Position numbers and translations under genes: made by a program. The notes under the pieces are model-generated. The model worked only from the letters and a program-made list of their open reading frames with translations. It had not been told where the DNA came from and did no database searches. Shown here one piece after another: positions 23,744 to 34,234 of a stretch of 64,000 bases of DNA (position 1 is its first letter; each line of letters starts with the position of its first letter). The stretch is from positions 1,784,975 through 1,848,974 of the forward strand of contig BQUP01000003.1 of assembly GCA_022835595.1 (NCBI GenBank), in the 5' to 3' direction. The stretch is from Cystobasidium ongulense (taxonomy: Eukaryota; Basidiomycota; Cystobasidiomycetes; Cystobasidiales; Cystobasidiaceae).

Positions 23744-25614
23744 ATGCCTCCCAAAAGACCATCCTCGCCAGAAGGCGATGGCGATTCAAGCTTCAAAGCG
23801 CCTGCAAACACACAGCGAGAACGGAGTGGCCGTGCTGCAGACGGCATTGACGAGCGAGGAGAATTCGAAGATCAGTGGGAAGACGAGTTCGAGGAAGAGG
23901 AAGTGGACTTTGACAATGAAGAAGATGACGACGACGACGACTCGCACCTAGGCGGATCCAGAGAGACTGGCATGGAAGGCGACGTTGACGGTCAGTGGCT
24001 GCTTTCACGTTTTTTCTCGCATAGCAAGACCAAGTCGACTGGCATATCCATCACAAATCAGTATGAGTACTGACAAAACCTCCATATCTGCCTCTGCAGC
24101 CATGGGCATTGATCAAGGCGAAAAGGAAGAGGACGAACGTCTGCCATATCTGCCTGGACTGGGCCAGGGCGGCAAGCTGGCTGAAGACGAAGAGCTGGTG
24201 GCAGACCTGTCAAGTAAGTCTTCTGAAGGTCTGGATTCCCCACGAGCTAGGCTTATTATTCAAACCCTTTCAGCCTATGTACTCCTACATCACGCCCGTC
24301 TACAGTGGCCATGCCTCTCATTCGACGTTCTCAGAGATGTGCGTACCTTCCACTTTTGTCGCGTGCGAGACAAAGTATATTGACCATCTTCAACAGGACC
24401 TCGGAGAGTCGCGCATGAAGCCACCTCACAGTGCATGCTTGGTGGCAGGTACTCAGGCAGATGCTACCGGAGGACCGTCTAGTGCCAACGAAGTCGCAGT
24501 AATGAAATTCGACGGCCTTTCGCGGACGAAAGCCAACCGTGATGGCAACGATTCCGACGATGATGATGACGATGACAGTGATGATGGAGAAGGAGCACAA
24601 GACGAAGATGCCGTTATGACGTACCGTTCCATTCCTCATAGTGGCGGCGTCAACAGAATCCGAGCACAGCAGATGCCAATGCCTTATAGCACACCTGCGC
24701 CACAACCTCCCAATGGCGCCTACCATGTTGCTACATTCAGTGAGAACGGAAGAGTGAACATTTTTGACATCGCACCACATCTTGCCTCGCTTCAACACCC
24801 CGCAACTCACTCTGGCCACAATTTGAACAATAAGCCAGTGTATACAGTCGATTCTCACAAAGGTGCCGAAGGTTTCGCTCTAGCTTGGTCTCCTCAACTA
24901 CCTTCATCAGATATGACACGCCTATTGTCTGGTGATATCCATTCCAAGATTTACATGACAAATATGACAGAAAGCGGTTTCCAAACTTCCTCAGGTTCGC
25001 CTTTTGCTTCTCACACTTCATCAATCGAAGATATACAATGGTCACCAACAGAAAAGACAGTCTTTGGCTCAGTCTCAGCGGATAGATCGATGCGCATCTG
25101 GGACATTCGTGTCAGAGATCGCAAATCTGTTCTGGCAGCCACTGAAGCTCACGACTCCGATATCAACGTCATGAGCTGGAACACTGGTGCTTCGGCAAGC
25201 TATCTCATCATTACTGGTGGAGACGAAGGAGGCATCAAAGTATGGGATTTGAGAAATATGAAGGCTGGCAAGTCAGGTAGTGGCAAGAACTCTACGCCTG
25301 TAGCTTCATTCAACTGGCATAAAGCACCTATCACTTCCATTGAATGGCATCCTACAGAAGACTCATGTTTCGCAGCAAGCTCAGCTGACGATTCAGTCAC
25401 GCTGTGGGATCTATCGGTTGAACCAGACGAGGAGGAGAAGGGAAATATGCAGAGTGCTAGGGAAGATAAGACGAAGGATGTTCCACCTCAGTTGCTGTTC
25501 GTGCACCAAGGTCAGAAAGAAATCAAGGAACTTCACTGGCACCCTCAAATACCTGGAATGATCATGACCACAAGCTTGGATAATTTTGCTGTTTTCAAGA
25601 CCATTTCCTTGTAA
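23744..25614 (+). CDS. RRB1: ribosome assembly WD40 protein Rrb1/GRWD1 (chaperone of uL3)
   Basis: Dedicated chaperone for ribosomal protein uL3 in early 60S assembly. Starts MPPKRPSSPEGDGDSS with a very acidic N-terminus (EEEEVDFDNEEDDDDDD). Small exons give LPYLPGLGQGGKLAEDEELV and the family segment HHARLQWPCLSFDVLRD. The long last exon carries ANEVAVMKFDGLSRTK, an internal acidic loop (DSDDDDDDDSDDGEG), then WD repeats: FSENGRVNIFDIAPHL, EGFALAWSP, HTSSIEDIQWSPTEKTVFGS then SADRSMRIWDIR, HDSDINVMSWNTG, GGDEGGIKVWDLRNM, HKAPITSIEWHPTEDSC and SADDSVTLWDLSVE. It ends HWHPQIPGMIMTTSLDNF, as Rrb1 proteins do. About three introns near the start. Confidence 0.92.
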
Positions 25615-25940
25615 TATCTTTTAGGATTAGCTCGCCATTGAGAGCCTTCATGACAGTGTGAATTGGAGGTCCATCACATGTTTCGAATGTCAATCTTCGA
25701 TAAAATGTTATTGCGTTATCAGACACAGTGTAGCCCGACTTGAAGTTGCAAGTCTCTGCCAGCGGTCGGGGTCACGGCAATACGAAAGCTACTGCGCCGG
25801 TCATACATCCACGACTGCCTGTTGCTCGTAGTCTTCTGCAAGTCTGCTGGTATGCTCGCCGAAATCGGCGTCTCTTCGGTCCTTGCACCGTCTGTTCCGC
25901 TCCAACTCGGTTCGTGATCGCCAACACAGTCCATTCAAGC
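25615..25940. other. intergenic, promoter region of the CREG-like gene
   Basis: About 330 bases between the RRB1 stop and the CREG-like start, transcribed in the same direction. An open frame crosses it from 25740 in phase with the CREG-like gene, but that would place a basic leader before an obvious signal peptide, so it is not taken as coding. Confidence 0.4.
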
Positions 25941-26957
25941 ATGCTGCGAGTCTCGCTGTCCGTGTTGGTCGGTCTATCAGCAGTCACATCAGCCATAGCA
26001 GTCGTACCTCCATACTCGCAGCACCGCGAAACAATCCAAGAGGCAGCATATCACGCTCGAGATCTCGTGATCCGACGAAGTGATGGACTCGCCACATTCA
26101 TGTCTGTGTTTCCAGAAGGATATGGTGATGGATTAGACGGATTACCTATCGGTGGAATGGAATATGTAGCTCCGACTGATAATGGGGATCTCTATATTCT
26201 GGCCATGCCTCTGTCAAAGGTGAGAAAATCAGTTTCCAATCAGTTAGATCCGCCGCTTGGCCCGGGGTCCGATAACCCGGGGATACCTTCCTTGGAATCT
26301 TGATGGATTGTGAATGCTCTGTGCACAAGTACGCAGTCGTGCAAGGTTTAGCATACTCTGGTCTTCAACATCCTGTTCGTACATTGGACGGAGATCATTG
26401 GCTGACCACACATATATGTTTCTTTCAAACAGCAAATCCATAATGTGCTTTCATCCTCCGCACACAATGCAACACTAGCCATCAAAGATGAGAAATCTGA
26501 AAGGAAATATCATCAAATAGGAGGAACAGACCGAAATAGAATGACTTTATTCGGTCACTTAGAGATTATCGAATCTGACAAAGAACAAAACATAGCTGCA
26601 AAAGTGTTTGGTAATTATCACAAAGACGCGAAAGCTTACTATCCTGGTAAAGGACCTCATAAAGCTCTTTGGAGTAGATTCGTAGTGGAGAGAATCTACT
26701 GGATTGGAGGTGAGCATTGTTTTCTACATCAGAACTTTTGTCGGCTTTTAGCGAGACGAACCGAATAAATCACTTTACTCTACGATGTCTGGCACTAATT
26801 GTTATGTATTAACGTACCACTTCAGGTTTCGGAGACACTCATTTCATCGGATGGATTCCCATCGATCTATACAGAGAACCACCCAAGCACAATAGCGTTT
26901 CCGACAACATTGGTCAAAACAAGCTCCTCACACAACTTGGACAGCTTTTCGACTAGG
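25941..26957 (+). CDS. secreted CREG-like protein (flavin-reductase/PNPOx split-barrel fold)
   Basis: Starts MLRVSLSVLVGLSAVTSAIA, a good signal peptide, so it is secreted or lumenal. The exons continue ETIQEAAYHARDLVIRRSDG, LATFMSVFPEGYGD, GLPIGGMEYVAP, GDLYILAMPLSK/QIHNVLSS, NRMTLFGHLEIIES, AAKVFGNYHKDAKAYYPGKG with KALWSRFVVERIYWIGG, then FGDTHFIGWIPIDLYRE. The order arm–GLPIGSMxYV–NGDxYxLxxPLS–LxGxL–YxxxHP–W–FxxxxIxxIGGFG is that of CREG1-type proteins, glycoproteins with a split-barrel fold that have mostly lost flavin binding. Intron 1 (about 26220–26432) is longer than usual for this window. TAG at 26955–26957. The biological role in fungi is not established. Confidence 0.75.
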
Positions 26958-27433
26958 TACGGAGCGATGCGGGAGGCCCGATAAGGCAGGATACGGAGCA
27001 GGCGACAAGCGGTTCGCAGGTGCCTAATGGCAAATGGGCGTCACCTATTTCGTTGAGGAAATACGTTGAATCACAGGCGTCTTCTGTTGGTCTATTAGTG
27101 TAGGCTCGATAATAAATGACAAGATCAATGTCTAATGAATGACAGCGGCTGCATACTTTGGGAGATAATATATCGTATTGTACAAGAGGGTCATGTGATT
27201 TGTGGAAAGAATGAAATCTGGTGTAGGGTATGTGAACTGCAAAAAAAGAGTTTTGGAAGGGACGATTATGTGCACGGAAAAATCTTTGCCTTGTACGAAT
27301 GACATTCACTTCGAGAAAACTACCTCCTTTTTGCCCCATTAGTACTAATTTTCCGGCCACTAAGATCAAAATATAGATAGAATGCTAAAACTTCAAGGTT
27401 GATGGTTTTTAATACTGTTAAGCTAATATCATT
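26958..27433. other. intergenic between convergent genes, nothing recognised
   Basis: About 475 bases of AT-rich sequence between the 3' ends of the CREG-like gene (plus) and the RTA1-like gene (minus). Presumably 3' UTRs and terminators; no gene seen. Confidence 0.4.
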
Positions 27434-28948
27434 TTAACGACGAGGAGTGAGCATGCGATAAAGTGGGAATGCAGCCCATAGACCGATACCGACGATAACA
27501 GGTGCGAATTCGAGTACACCGAAATAAGCTTCTGTAGTACTTGCGAACCCAAACACGCCTGTTCATACAAGACCACACAGGGAAGATGGGTTCAAGTTAT
27601 GTCTCAGCTTTCTGGTAGCGAAATCTAGAGGAGCTTAAGGGAAAAGCGTAAGTAAACTTACCATCTGCAGTTTCAGCCAATCTGAATAAAGTTCTTAGGA
27701 ACAAAGCCAATGACGAAATAAGAGTAATCCAGATATAGGAAGCTGGTAATTTTCCAAGTGTTCCTTCTTCATCTTCTCTTATCCCTGCGTTGTTCTTGTA
27801 AGCTTTATCATTTCCGACATAACCAGCTGAAGCATTTCCTGCTCTTGAAAGCTTTCTGTTTCTGATTGCTATGATTGTGAACAGGGCTAAGAAGATGAGG
27901 AAGGAGAAGTTCTAATGAAATGGAGAGGAAAGAACTAGAGTATCAGCAAAGAGAATTCATACGCTTTTGAGACTTATCCTGCCAGATCTGCCCCATGCAT
28001 AGAAGAACCGACAACAGTTAAAGTATGGAACGCACCTGTACTGCCAGACCAGCAAGTAGGATATTATTCGCAGCATCAGTACTAATAGGAGAGGTCTTGT
28101 TGTTTGCTCTATTTGATTCAGAGACACCGATGAGAGCAGCTCCGCAGATTTGCAGGGCGGTAGTGACTACATCGATGGTTGCGAAGGCTGAGTGGGCGAG
28201 TAGAAACGTCAGCTAGGAAACCCAGCGTAAGTCCTCAGACCAAGCGGAGAGACTCACTCCATAGCATTTTCTTTGGTCCCAGGGGGCTAATTCTCCGTTG
28301 TAAGTCTTGAGGAAGCCGACGAATCGCATAGACGAGGGAGAGATAGAGTGCGGTTGTGAAGAATACCGGGGCCTATGTTACAGAAAGGCAATGCACGAAT
28401 ATTAGCATTTCTGGGTTGTTCACGACTCTGCTGAGGGTTGCCTCCAGCTTTTCACTTACGCAAACAATCATGAAATACTGCAGGATGAAGTTGATGACCT
28501 TAAAAGGGTTCTTGCTCGAGCCTAGTCTGAATCCATAGCCGACCAGTTCCATGAGCTAGGAGAGAGGACGGCGTTTATATGTCAGACAGTCGCATACAGA
28601 GCACACCCTCGTCGTCGTGTGCCAAGCCTTGTGACCCAACTCACACATCCGAAAGCCATGAGTATCTGAAAGGTGCGGGTGGCTCTGCGTCCCTTGAAGA
28701 TGTACAGTATGTGCAGGATAGTCGCTACTGCGAACGTGCCGAGTGCGACTGCAGCGAGTGCGAGACTGGGAGTGTAGCTGTATCAAATACGATCACGTCG
28801 TTGATTCCAATTCATCAGGTGGAGCTCCAGGACCGGCAAGAGCTAGGACAAGCAGGCCAGCTCACCCATAGATGGATATCCTCGACTCGCCATCGGGGAT
28901 GGGGTTCTTGGTGTTGATGGGTCCGGTGTACTGTGGGTTGACAGACAT
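27434..28948 (-). CDS. RTA1-like seven-transmembrane lipid-translocating exporter
   Basis: RTA1-like proteins are fungal seven-helix membrane proteins tied to lipid/sphingoid-base export and stress resistance. Start MSVNPQYTGPINTKNP (ATG ending at 28948). Exons in order give YTPSLALAAVALGTFAVATI (TM1), HILYIFKGRRATRTFQILM, ELVGYGFRLGSSKNPFKVIN with FILQYFMIV, APVFFTTALYLSLVYAIRRF, FATIDVVTTALQICGAALIG, NFSFLIFLALFTIIAIRNR, TLISSLALFLRTLFRLAE and FGVLEFAPVIVGIGLWAAFP, ending RMLTPRR. The motifs LEx(V/I)GYxxR, QYxxIxxAPxFxxAxxY, DxxxxxxQxxGxxL and RxxFRxxE are diagnostic of the family. About five or six short introns. Divergent from the ABCF gene. Confidence 0.85.
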
Positions 28949-29780
28949 GGCTGTCCTTTGCGCCGGGTGAGAAAGACAGGCGGGAGCAGAGCAGCGGGTT
29001 ACAGCAGAGCAGGACTCGGGCGACGTGGAGAGGTCAAGCAATGGTAGTACGAGTTGAATGTGCAGCGCAGAGCAGAGCAGAGAGGACAAGACACTCCTAC
29101 TACTGACGATGGAGTAATGCTGTCAATCTCCTCTCGGCCTTTGCGGCTGGGTAGAAAAAGTCCCCATAAGCTTTTGAAATGAAATGAAAAGGAAACGCAA
29201 TAGCATCAAGGATCGGACAGCTGGCCATCGACAGCCCACAGCCTGGCAAGATCTGGCTGGATGGACTGACAGAATGGACATGTTTACATGGGTGTGGTCG
29301 TGGAATGGTATAACTTGGCTGTTCTTCACGCTCGCTGATGAAAAAGCACGGCTACTAGTAGTATGCAAGCCGGATGCAGGATTGCCGATGGAGTAGCCCG
29401 TGGGAAGGGCAAGGCGACCATCTGTAGCATGTATACAAGCTGCACGGGCAATGTGACTGTCCTGGATGCCCTACTGTCGCTTCTCTCTTTCTGACTCGTC
29501 CAGCTCGGTCTTGTATTTATCGCAGTGCGATCACGTCCACTGACTCGCCTGGTCGCCATCTACGGTACTCGGCAGTACAAATGTAGATAGAACAAAGTGA
29601 GCAACGCCTTGCAGCGCTCTCAACCAGCTTCTCTCTCCCGTCTCCAGGCTCCACACCCACCTTCACTCTGACCGAAGAGACACGTGATTTACTGCCCGCC
29701 AAGCCCTACCGAACAGCACTCGAATAGTAGAGAGTTACAACTACCAGCTCGAGTAGGACATCGTGAACGAGAGCACCATT
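28949..29780. promoter_or_regulatory. divergent promoter region, RTA1-like / ABCF
   Basis: About 830 bases between divergent starts; no coding region or site is recognised. Short repeats of GCAGAGCAGAGCAG near 29067–29080 are minor. Confidence 0.4.
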
Positions 29781-32322
29781 ATGAAGCCATACTCTGTTCA
29801 ATTCAAGGGCGACAAACAACGACGTCCGCTAATCGAAGCCACATCTCAACAAACCCGCTTCGACCCAGTCACATCATCAACTCAATCCTCCTTCTTTCCA
29901 TCATCTCATAACCCAACTAGAGAATTAGATATCAAAGATATATCCCTCACAATAGGAGGTAAAGCTATTCTTCAGGATGCAAATCTGAAAATACTACCTG
30001 GTGTCAAATATCTACTTCATGGTCAAAATGGTACTGGAAAATCTACAATCTTGAAAGCTTTAAAAGATAGATTGATACCTGGAGTTCCGAGTAATGTAGT
30101 TATTTCTTTACTCCAGCAGAGGGAGGGCGATGAGATGCATGATGAAGAACACACCGAAGGGAAAAGCATCGTACTAGATGAGGGATTATCGGCTTTGGAT
30201 TTGGTAGTGAAAAGCGATGAAGCGCGTACTAAAGCGTTAGAAAGGCGAGCGAGTCAGTCATCTATCTGGCTGATAGATCCTTCGAGAGCAACATCAAACG
30301 AGCTGAATTTGTTCTAATTTTCCGATAGTCCTACAAGATGCTCTGGAAGATACGAATGACTCAAACGCTCCTATAAACGCACTACGACAAATCAAACATG
30401 AAGACCATCTACATCAGCTCGGATTGGCTAAGAAAGAAGCTGAATTAAGAAGTGGTGCTAGAGGTGCTAAAGCCCGTAAGACACTGATTGTTATGGAAAG
30501 CGAAGTCGAAAAGTCTTTAGCTGGGTAGGTTTCTTCTTACCTATGCAATCTTCCAGCTTTCTATTGCCTATGCTGAACTTTTGATTGCGATTTGCTTTTG
30601 ACTGGGTCAGGTTGCAGCTTATAGCAGATGATTCGACACTCGCTCAAGAAACGGATCAAGCTGTTCAGATGCTCGCCCAGTTAGATGCAGATCTAGAAGC
30701 TGTACGTACCGTTACCCCCCTGAAAGCCTTCCCTACCTAGACATCCCTAAGGCTCAGCTTCGTAGATGTCCTCTGACACAGCTCACGTTCGAGCTGAGAA
30801 CCTACTCTTGGGCTTAGGATTTACGCGGACTACCATCAAAAAACCGTTGAAGACACTGTCAGGAGGCTGGCGTATGCGAGCCCATCTTGCATCCGCTCTC
30901 TTCGTACCATGTCACATTCTACTCTTAGACGAGCCATCTTCATTCCTCGATTTCTCATCTCTGCTATGGTTGGAAGACTATTTATCGTCCTCAATCAACA
31001 CAAGAGGTTTAGGTACAATTCTAGTATTAGTTTCACACGATAGACAATTCGCAGATAATATAACCGATGAATTACTACTATTAAAAGATCAGAAAATAGA
31101 TTACTTTTCTGGTAATCTATCATCATATTACGTTGAACTTAGAAAACAACAAAAAAGATTTAAAAGAATGAAAGAAGCACAAGAGAAACAAATTACACAT
31201 ATAGAGAAAACAATCTCCAATAATTTGAAATTAGCTAAGAAATCTGGTGATGACAAGAAATTAAAACAAGTTGCTGCTAGAAGCAAAAAATTAGATGAAA
31301 GGATGGGATTACAAGTTTCTTCTAAAGGTGGCAGATTTAAATTAATTCGTGATCTAGTTGGTTATCATACGAATAGAAGGGCAGAAATTGAAATACCTAA
31401 AGATGATTATTTAGTTAAATTCAAATTACCTACTCAGCCTGAAACGTTAAGATTCCCTGGACCCTTGATTGGATGTGAAGCTCTATCATTCAATTATTAT
31501 ATCGCTGAATCAGGAAAGAAGAAGATGCAAGCCACTCCTATCTTTGAGAATGTAAACCTCTCCTTTAGATTAGGTGATAAGATTGGTTTTGTAGGTCTCA
31601 ATGGAGCAGGCAAGAGTACACTTATTTCCTGCCTAGTTGGGTCGAATTCTTCTATCTCGATAATATCATCAGCATCGAGTGTGACCTCGAACATAGAAGA
31701 GTTGGGTAAACTGAGTGGATCTATCACTCGTCATCCCGGTGCTGTAGTTGGCTACTATTCTCAGGAAGCAGTCAACCATCTCCCTTCCGACATGACAGCC
31801 CTCACGTACCTATCACTAGCAACAGAACAAGAAGCACGGTCAGCATTGGCCTCACTTGGGTTGACAGGTCGTGTCGTATCAGATGTGAAAATAAGCGATC
31901 TGTCAGGCGGTCAACGGGTACGAGTTGCTTTAGCCAAGATACTCTTCCCTGTGACTCCACATGTACTAGTCCTTGATGAAGTGACTACTCATTTAGATGC
32001 AGATACAGTTCAGATACTCTCTGAACAGTTGAGAAGATTCAAAGGTACTTTAATACTTGTTTCTCATGATAGATGGTTTATGAATGCTGTTTTAGGAGAG
32101 AAACAGCGGAATAATCGAGGGGAGGAACAAGAGGTTGAGGAAAGTAGTTCGGAAGATAGTGATTCAGATGGATCCAGGCTAAAGAAGGAAGGAATGGTAT
32201 TTTGGGTCGATAGAGGAAAGGTGAAGAGGCTCCAAGGTGGTGTTGACGAGTTTGAGGTGAAGATCAAGAAGCGGGCTGAAAAGGCTAGAAAAGCGGATGG
32301 AAGTGCCAGTTTTACTCATTGA
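29781..32322 (+). CDS. ABCF-family twin ATPase (translation/ribosome-associated type)
   Basis: Two ABC nucleotide-binding domains and no membrane segments, the ABCF layout. NBD1 has ISLTIGGKAILQDANLKI, Walker A GQNGTGKST (near 30025), signature LSGGWRMR, Walker B ILLLDEPSSFLD and H-loop LVSHDRQF. A charged linker follows (KKQKRFKRMKEAQEKQ type). NBD2 has Walker A GLNGAGKST (near 31600), signature LSGGQRVRVALAK, Walker B HVLVLDEVTTHLD and H-loop LVSHDRWF. The usual ABCF Walker B extension is DEPTNHLD, so both copies deviate (DEPSSFLD, DEVTTHLD). At least four exons; the region 30240–30765 carries small exons (LQDALEDTNDSNAPINALRQ...). The tail is acidic then basic. Codons at 31020–31440 are strikingly AT-rich. 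Which ABCF subgroup is uncertain. Confidence 0.82.
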
Positions 32323-32517
32323 GCATTATAGTGTCAGCTGCACATCATCCCGTCGTCGTTCTTTCTGCTGCAATGCTTGTCGCTGCTTTCAGCTTGCCCG
32401 CGATCACGTCGACATCCAGTCTTGCTGATGGCTTCTCGCTTTCTGCTTGAGCGCACTCGAATATACACAAGTCAGCTACCCAGTAACCAGTCCCAGTATC
32501 GTGTGTAGACCAACGCG

Positions 32518-33810
32518 ATGGACGCCAGCAAGCGAGCAGGAGATGGTCAGGCTGGAGGAGCAATCGTCAAGAGAGCGAGGTTTGAAAATGGCAGTGGAAT
32601 GGACGAAGACAGCAATGCTCAGCAGATTGTCGTGTCCAGCGGGGGTAAAGGATCAGGGCAGATGGTAGCCTCGATACAACGTACATCGGGGTTACAAGCT
32701 CCCATCGTGTCGTTTGCAGGTGGTCATGAAGGTGAAATATTAGATATCAAGTTCAACGCTCAGGGAGACACTCTAGCTACTGCTGGAGTCGATAAACGTA
32801 TAAACTTGTGGAGAGTATACGGTAACGATGACAACAACAACTTTGCCGTCCTGAAAGCTCAGAATGGCGCTATCACAAGTCTGTCCTTTCCTGCAACTGG
32901 CAACCATCTAATGGCTTCTTCAACGGACAAGACCGTCGTTACCTTTGATACTTCAAATGGAGAAGTTGTGCGAAGACACAGAGGGCATCAAGGTATTGTT
33001 AATTGTGTAGATGTTACAAGAGGTGGAAATAGAGAACTTATCGCTTCGGCGAGCGATGATGGTCTCATCAAGGTTTGGGACCTAGAAACGAAAGAAGCTA
33101 TCGACGAAGTAGAATTGGGATATCCTGTTACATCAGTCAAATGGAGTCAGGACGGACAGCAATTGTTTATCGGTGGTATTGATAACGATATTCACGTGAG
33201 TCCCTGTCTTCCACATCATTATCCTGTGTAGGGCATATCAACAACTGACACTTCCCTTCCATTCCCATACATGCAACCGAATACAGGCCTACGACATGCG
33301 CTCAAAATCAGTGTTGTACACCCTATTTGGCCACAACGATACAGTAACTTCACTCTCCTTGAGTCCTTCAGGGACGCACGTCCTATCCGCTTCTGCAGAC
33401 GACACTATCAAAATCTGGGACGTACGCCCATTCGCACCTGCTTCATCAAGCTCTGGAGATCCAAATGCAGACCCAAGATTATACAAGACATTCCCTGGTG
33501 CTCCTGCTGGATTTGAAGGATGGCTGAGGAAAGCTTCATGGGATAGAGATGGAGCAAGAGTTGCCGTTGGTGGTGCTGATAGATCTGTGACGATTTATAA
33601 CGTCGAGCAGAGTCGGTTGACGCATAAACTGCCTGGTAAGCCGGTCGTTTACTTGCACATAAAAATTTGGACCCATCACTCACATTTCCCTACTATAATC
33701 TAGGCCATACGGGCTTTGTAACAGCCGTCGATTTCTCTCCCAAAGACAATATCATCGCTTCATGCGGAGTAGACAAGGCTATCTACTTGGGCGAGATTCC
33801 AGAGAGATAG
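32518..33810 (+). CDS. SNRNP40: U5 snRNP 40-kDa WD40 protein (SNRNP40/Cwf17 homologue)
   Basis: Spliceosomal WD40 scaffold of U5 snRNP. Start MDASKRAGDGQAGGAIVKRA, then the typical lead-in LQAPIVSFAGGHEGEILDIK. Repeats: FNAQGDTLATAGVDKRINLW, LKAQNGAITSLSFPATGNHL, SSTDKTVVTFDTSNGEVVRR, HQGIVNCVDVTRGGNRELIA, SDDGLIKVWDLETKEAIDE, YPVTSVKWSQDGQQLFIGGI. After an intron (about 33196–33288) come AYDMRSKSVLYTLFGHNDTV, SADDTIKIWDVRPFA and SWDRDGARVAVGGADRSVTI. The last exon gives HTGFVTAVDFSPKDNIIASC then DKAIYLGEIPER with the stop at 33808. Length and repeat order fit the family, and the C-terminal YLGEI is diagnostic. Confidence 0.92.
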
Positions 33811-34234
33811 ACCATCCAAGCAGGTCTTATATGTGTTATTCTTATCTCAATAAAAACTGGGCGAAGGGCGTGGGCCGTCTTGCTCTGTATACCTTGTTGC
33901 GATATAATCCTGTATTGTGTAGAGTGCACAATCCAGCTTTTGTACATTAGACTCAAAACTCAGTAAAGCTGTTTCAATGCTGGGGATTGGCCTGCACTCT
34001 GCATTTCTTATACGCATCTGCATTCCCGATTTTGGCAAGGCTCGGCGCTGCATTACGTATGAGGCGGTATTCCACGTTGGCATCCGCGAGGAACGAAAGC
34101 TATTGTCAAGATAATGGCCTCACTGGCAAGCTAACAAATCGTACAAGAGAGAGGGTGAGAATCAAGATTCCTGTTGATGAGTGTATACTAATTTGTCTAT
34201 TGATGCATTTCGTGGCTGATTGAAACATATGCTG
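33811..34234. other. intergenic between convergent genes, nothing recognised
   Basis: About 420 bases between the SNRNP40 stop and the BOI-type gene stop; presumably 3' UTRs. No features seen. Confidence 0.4.
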
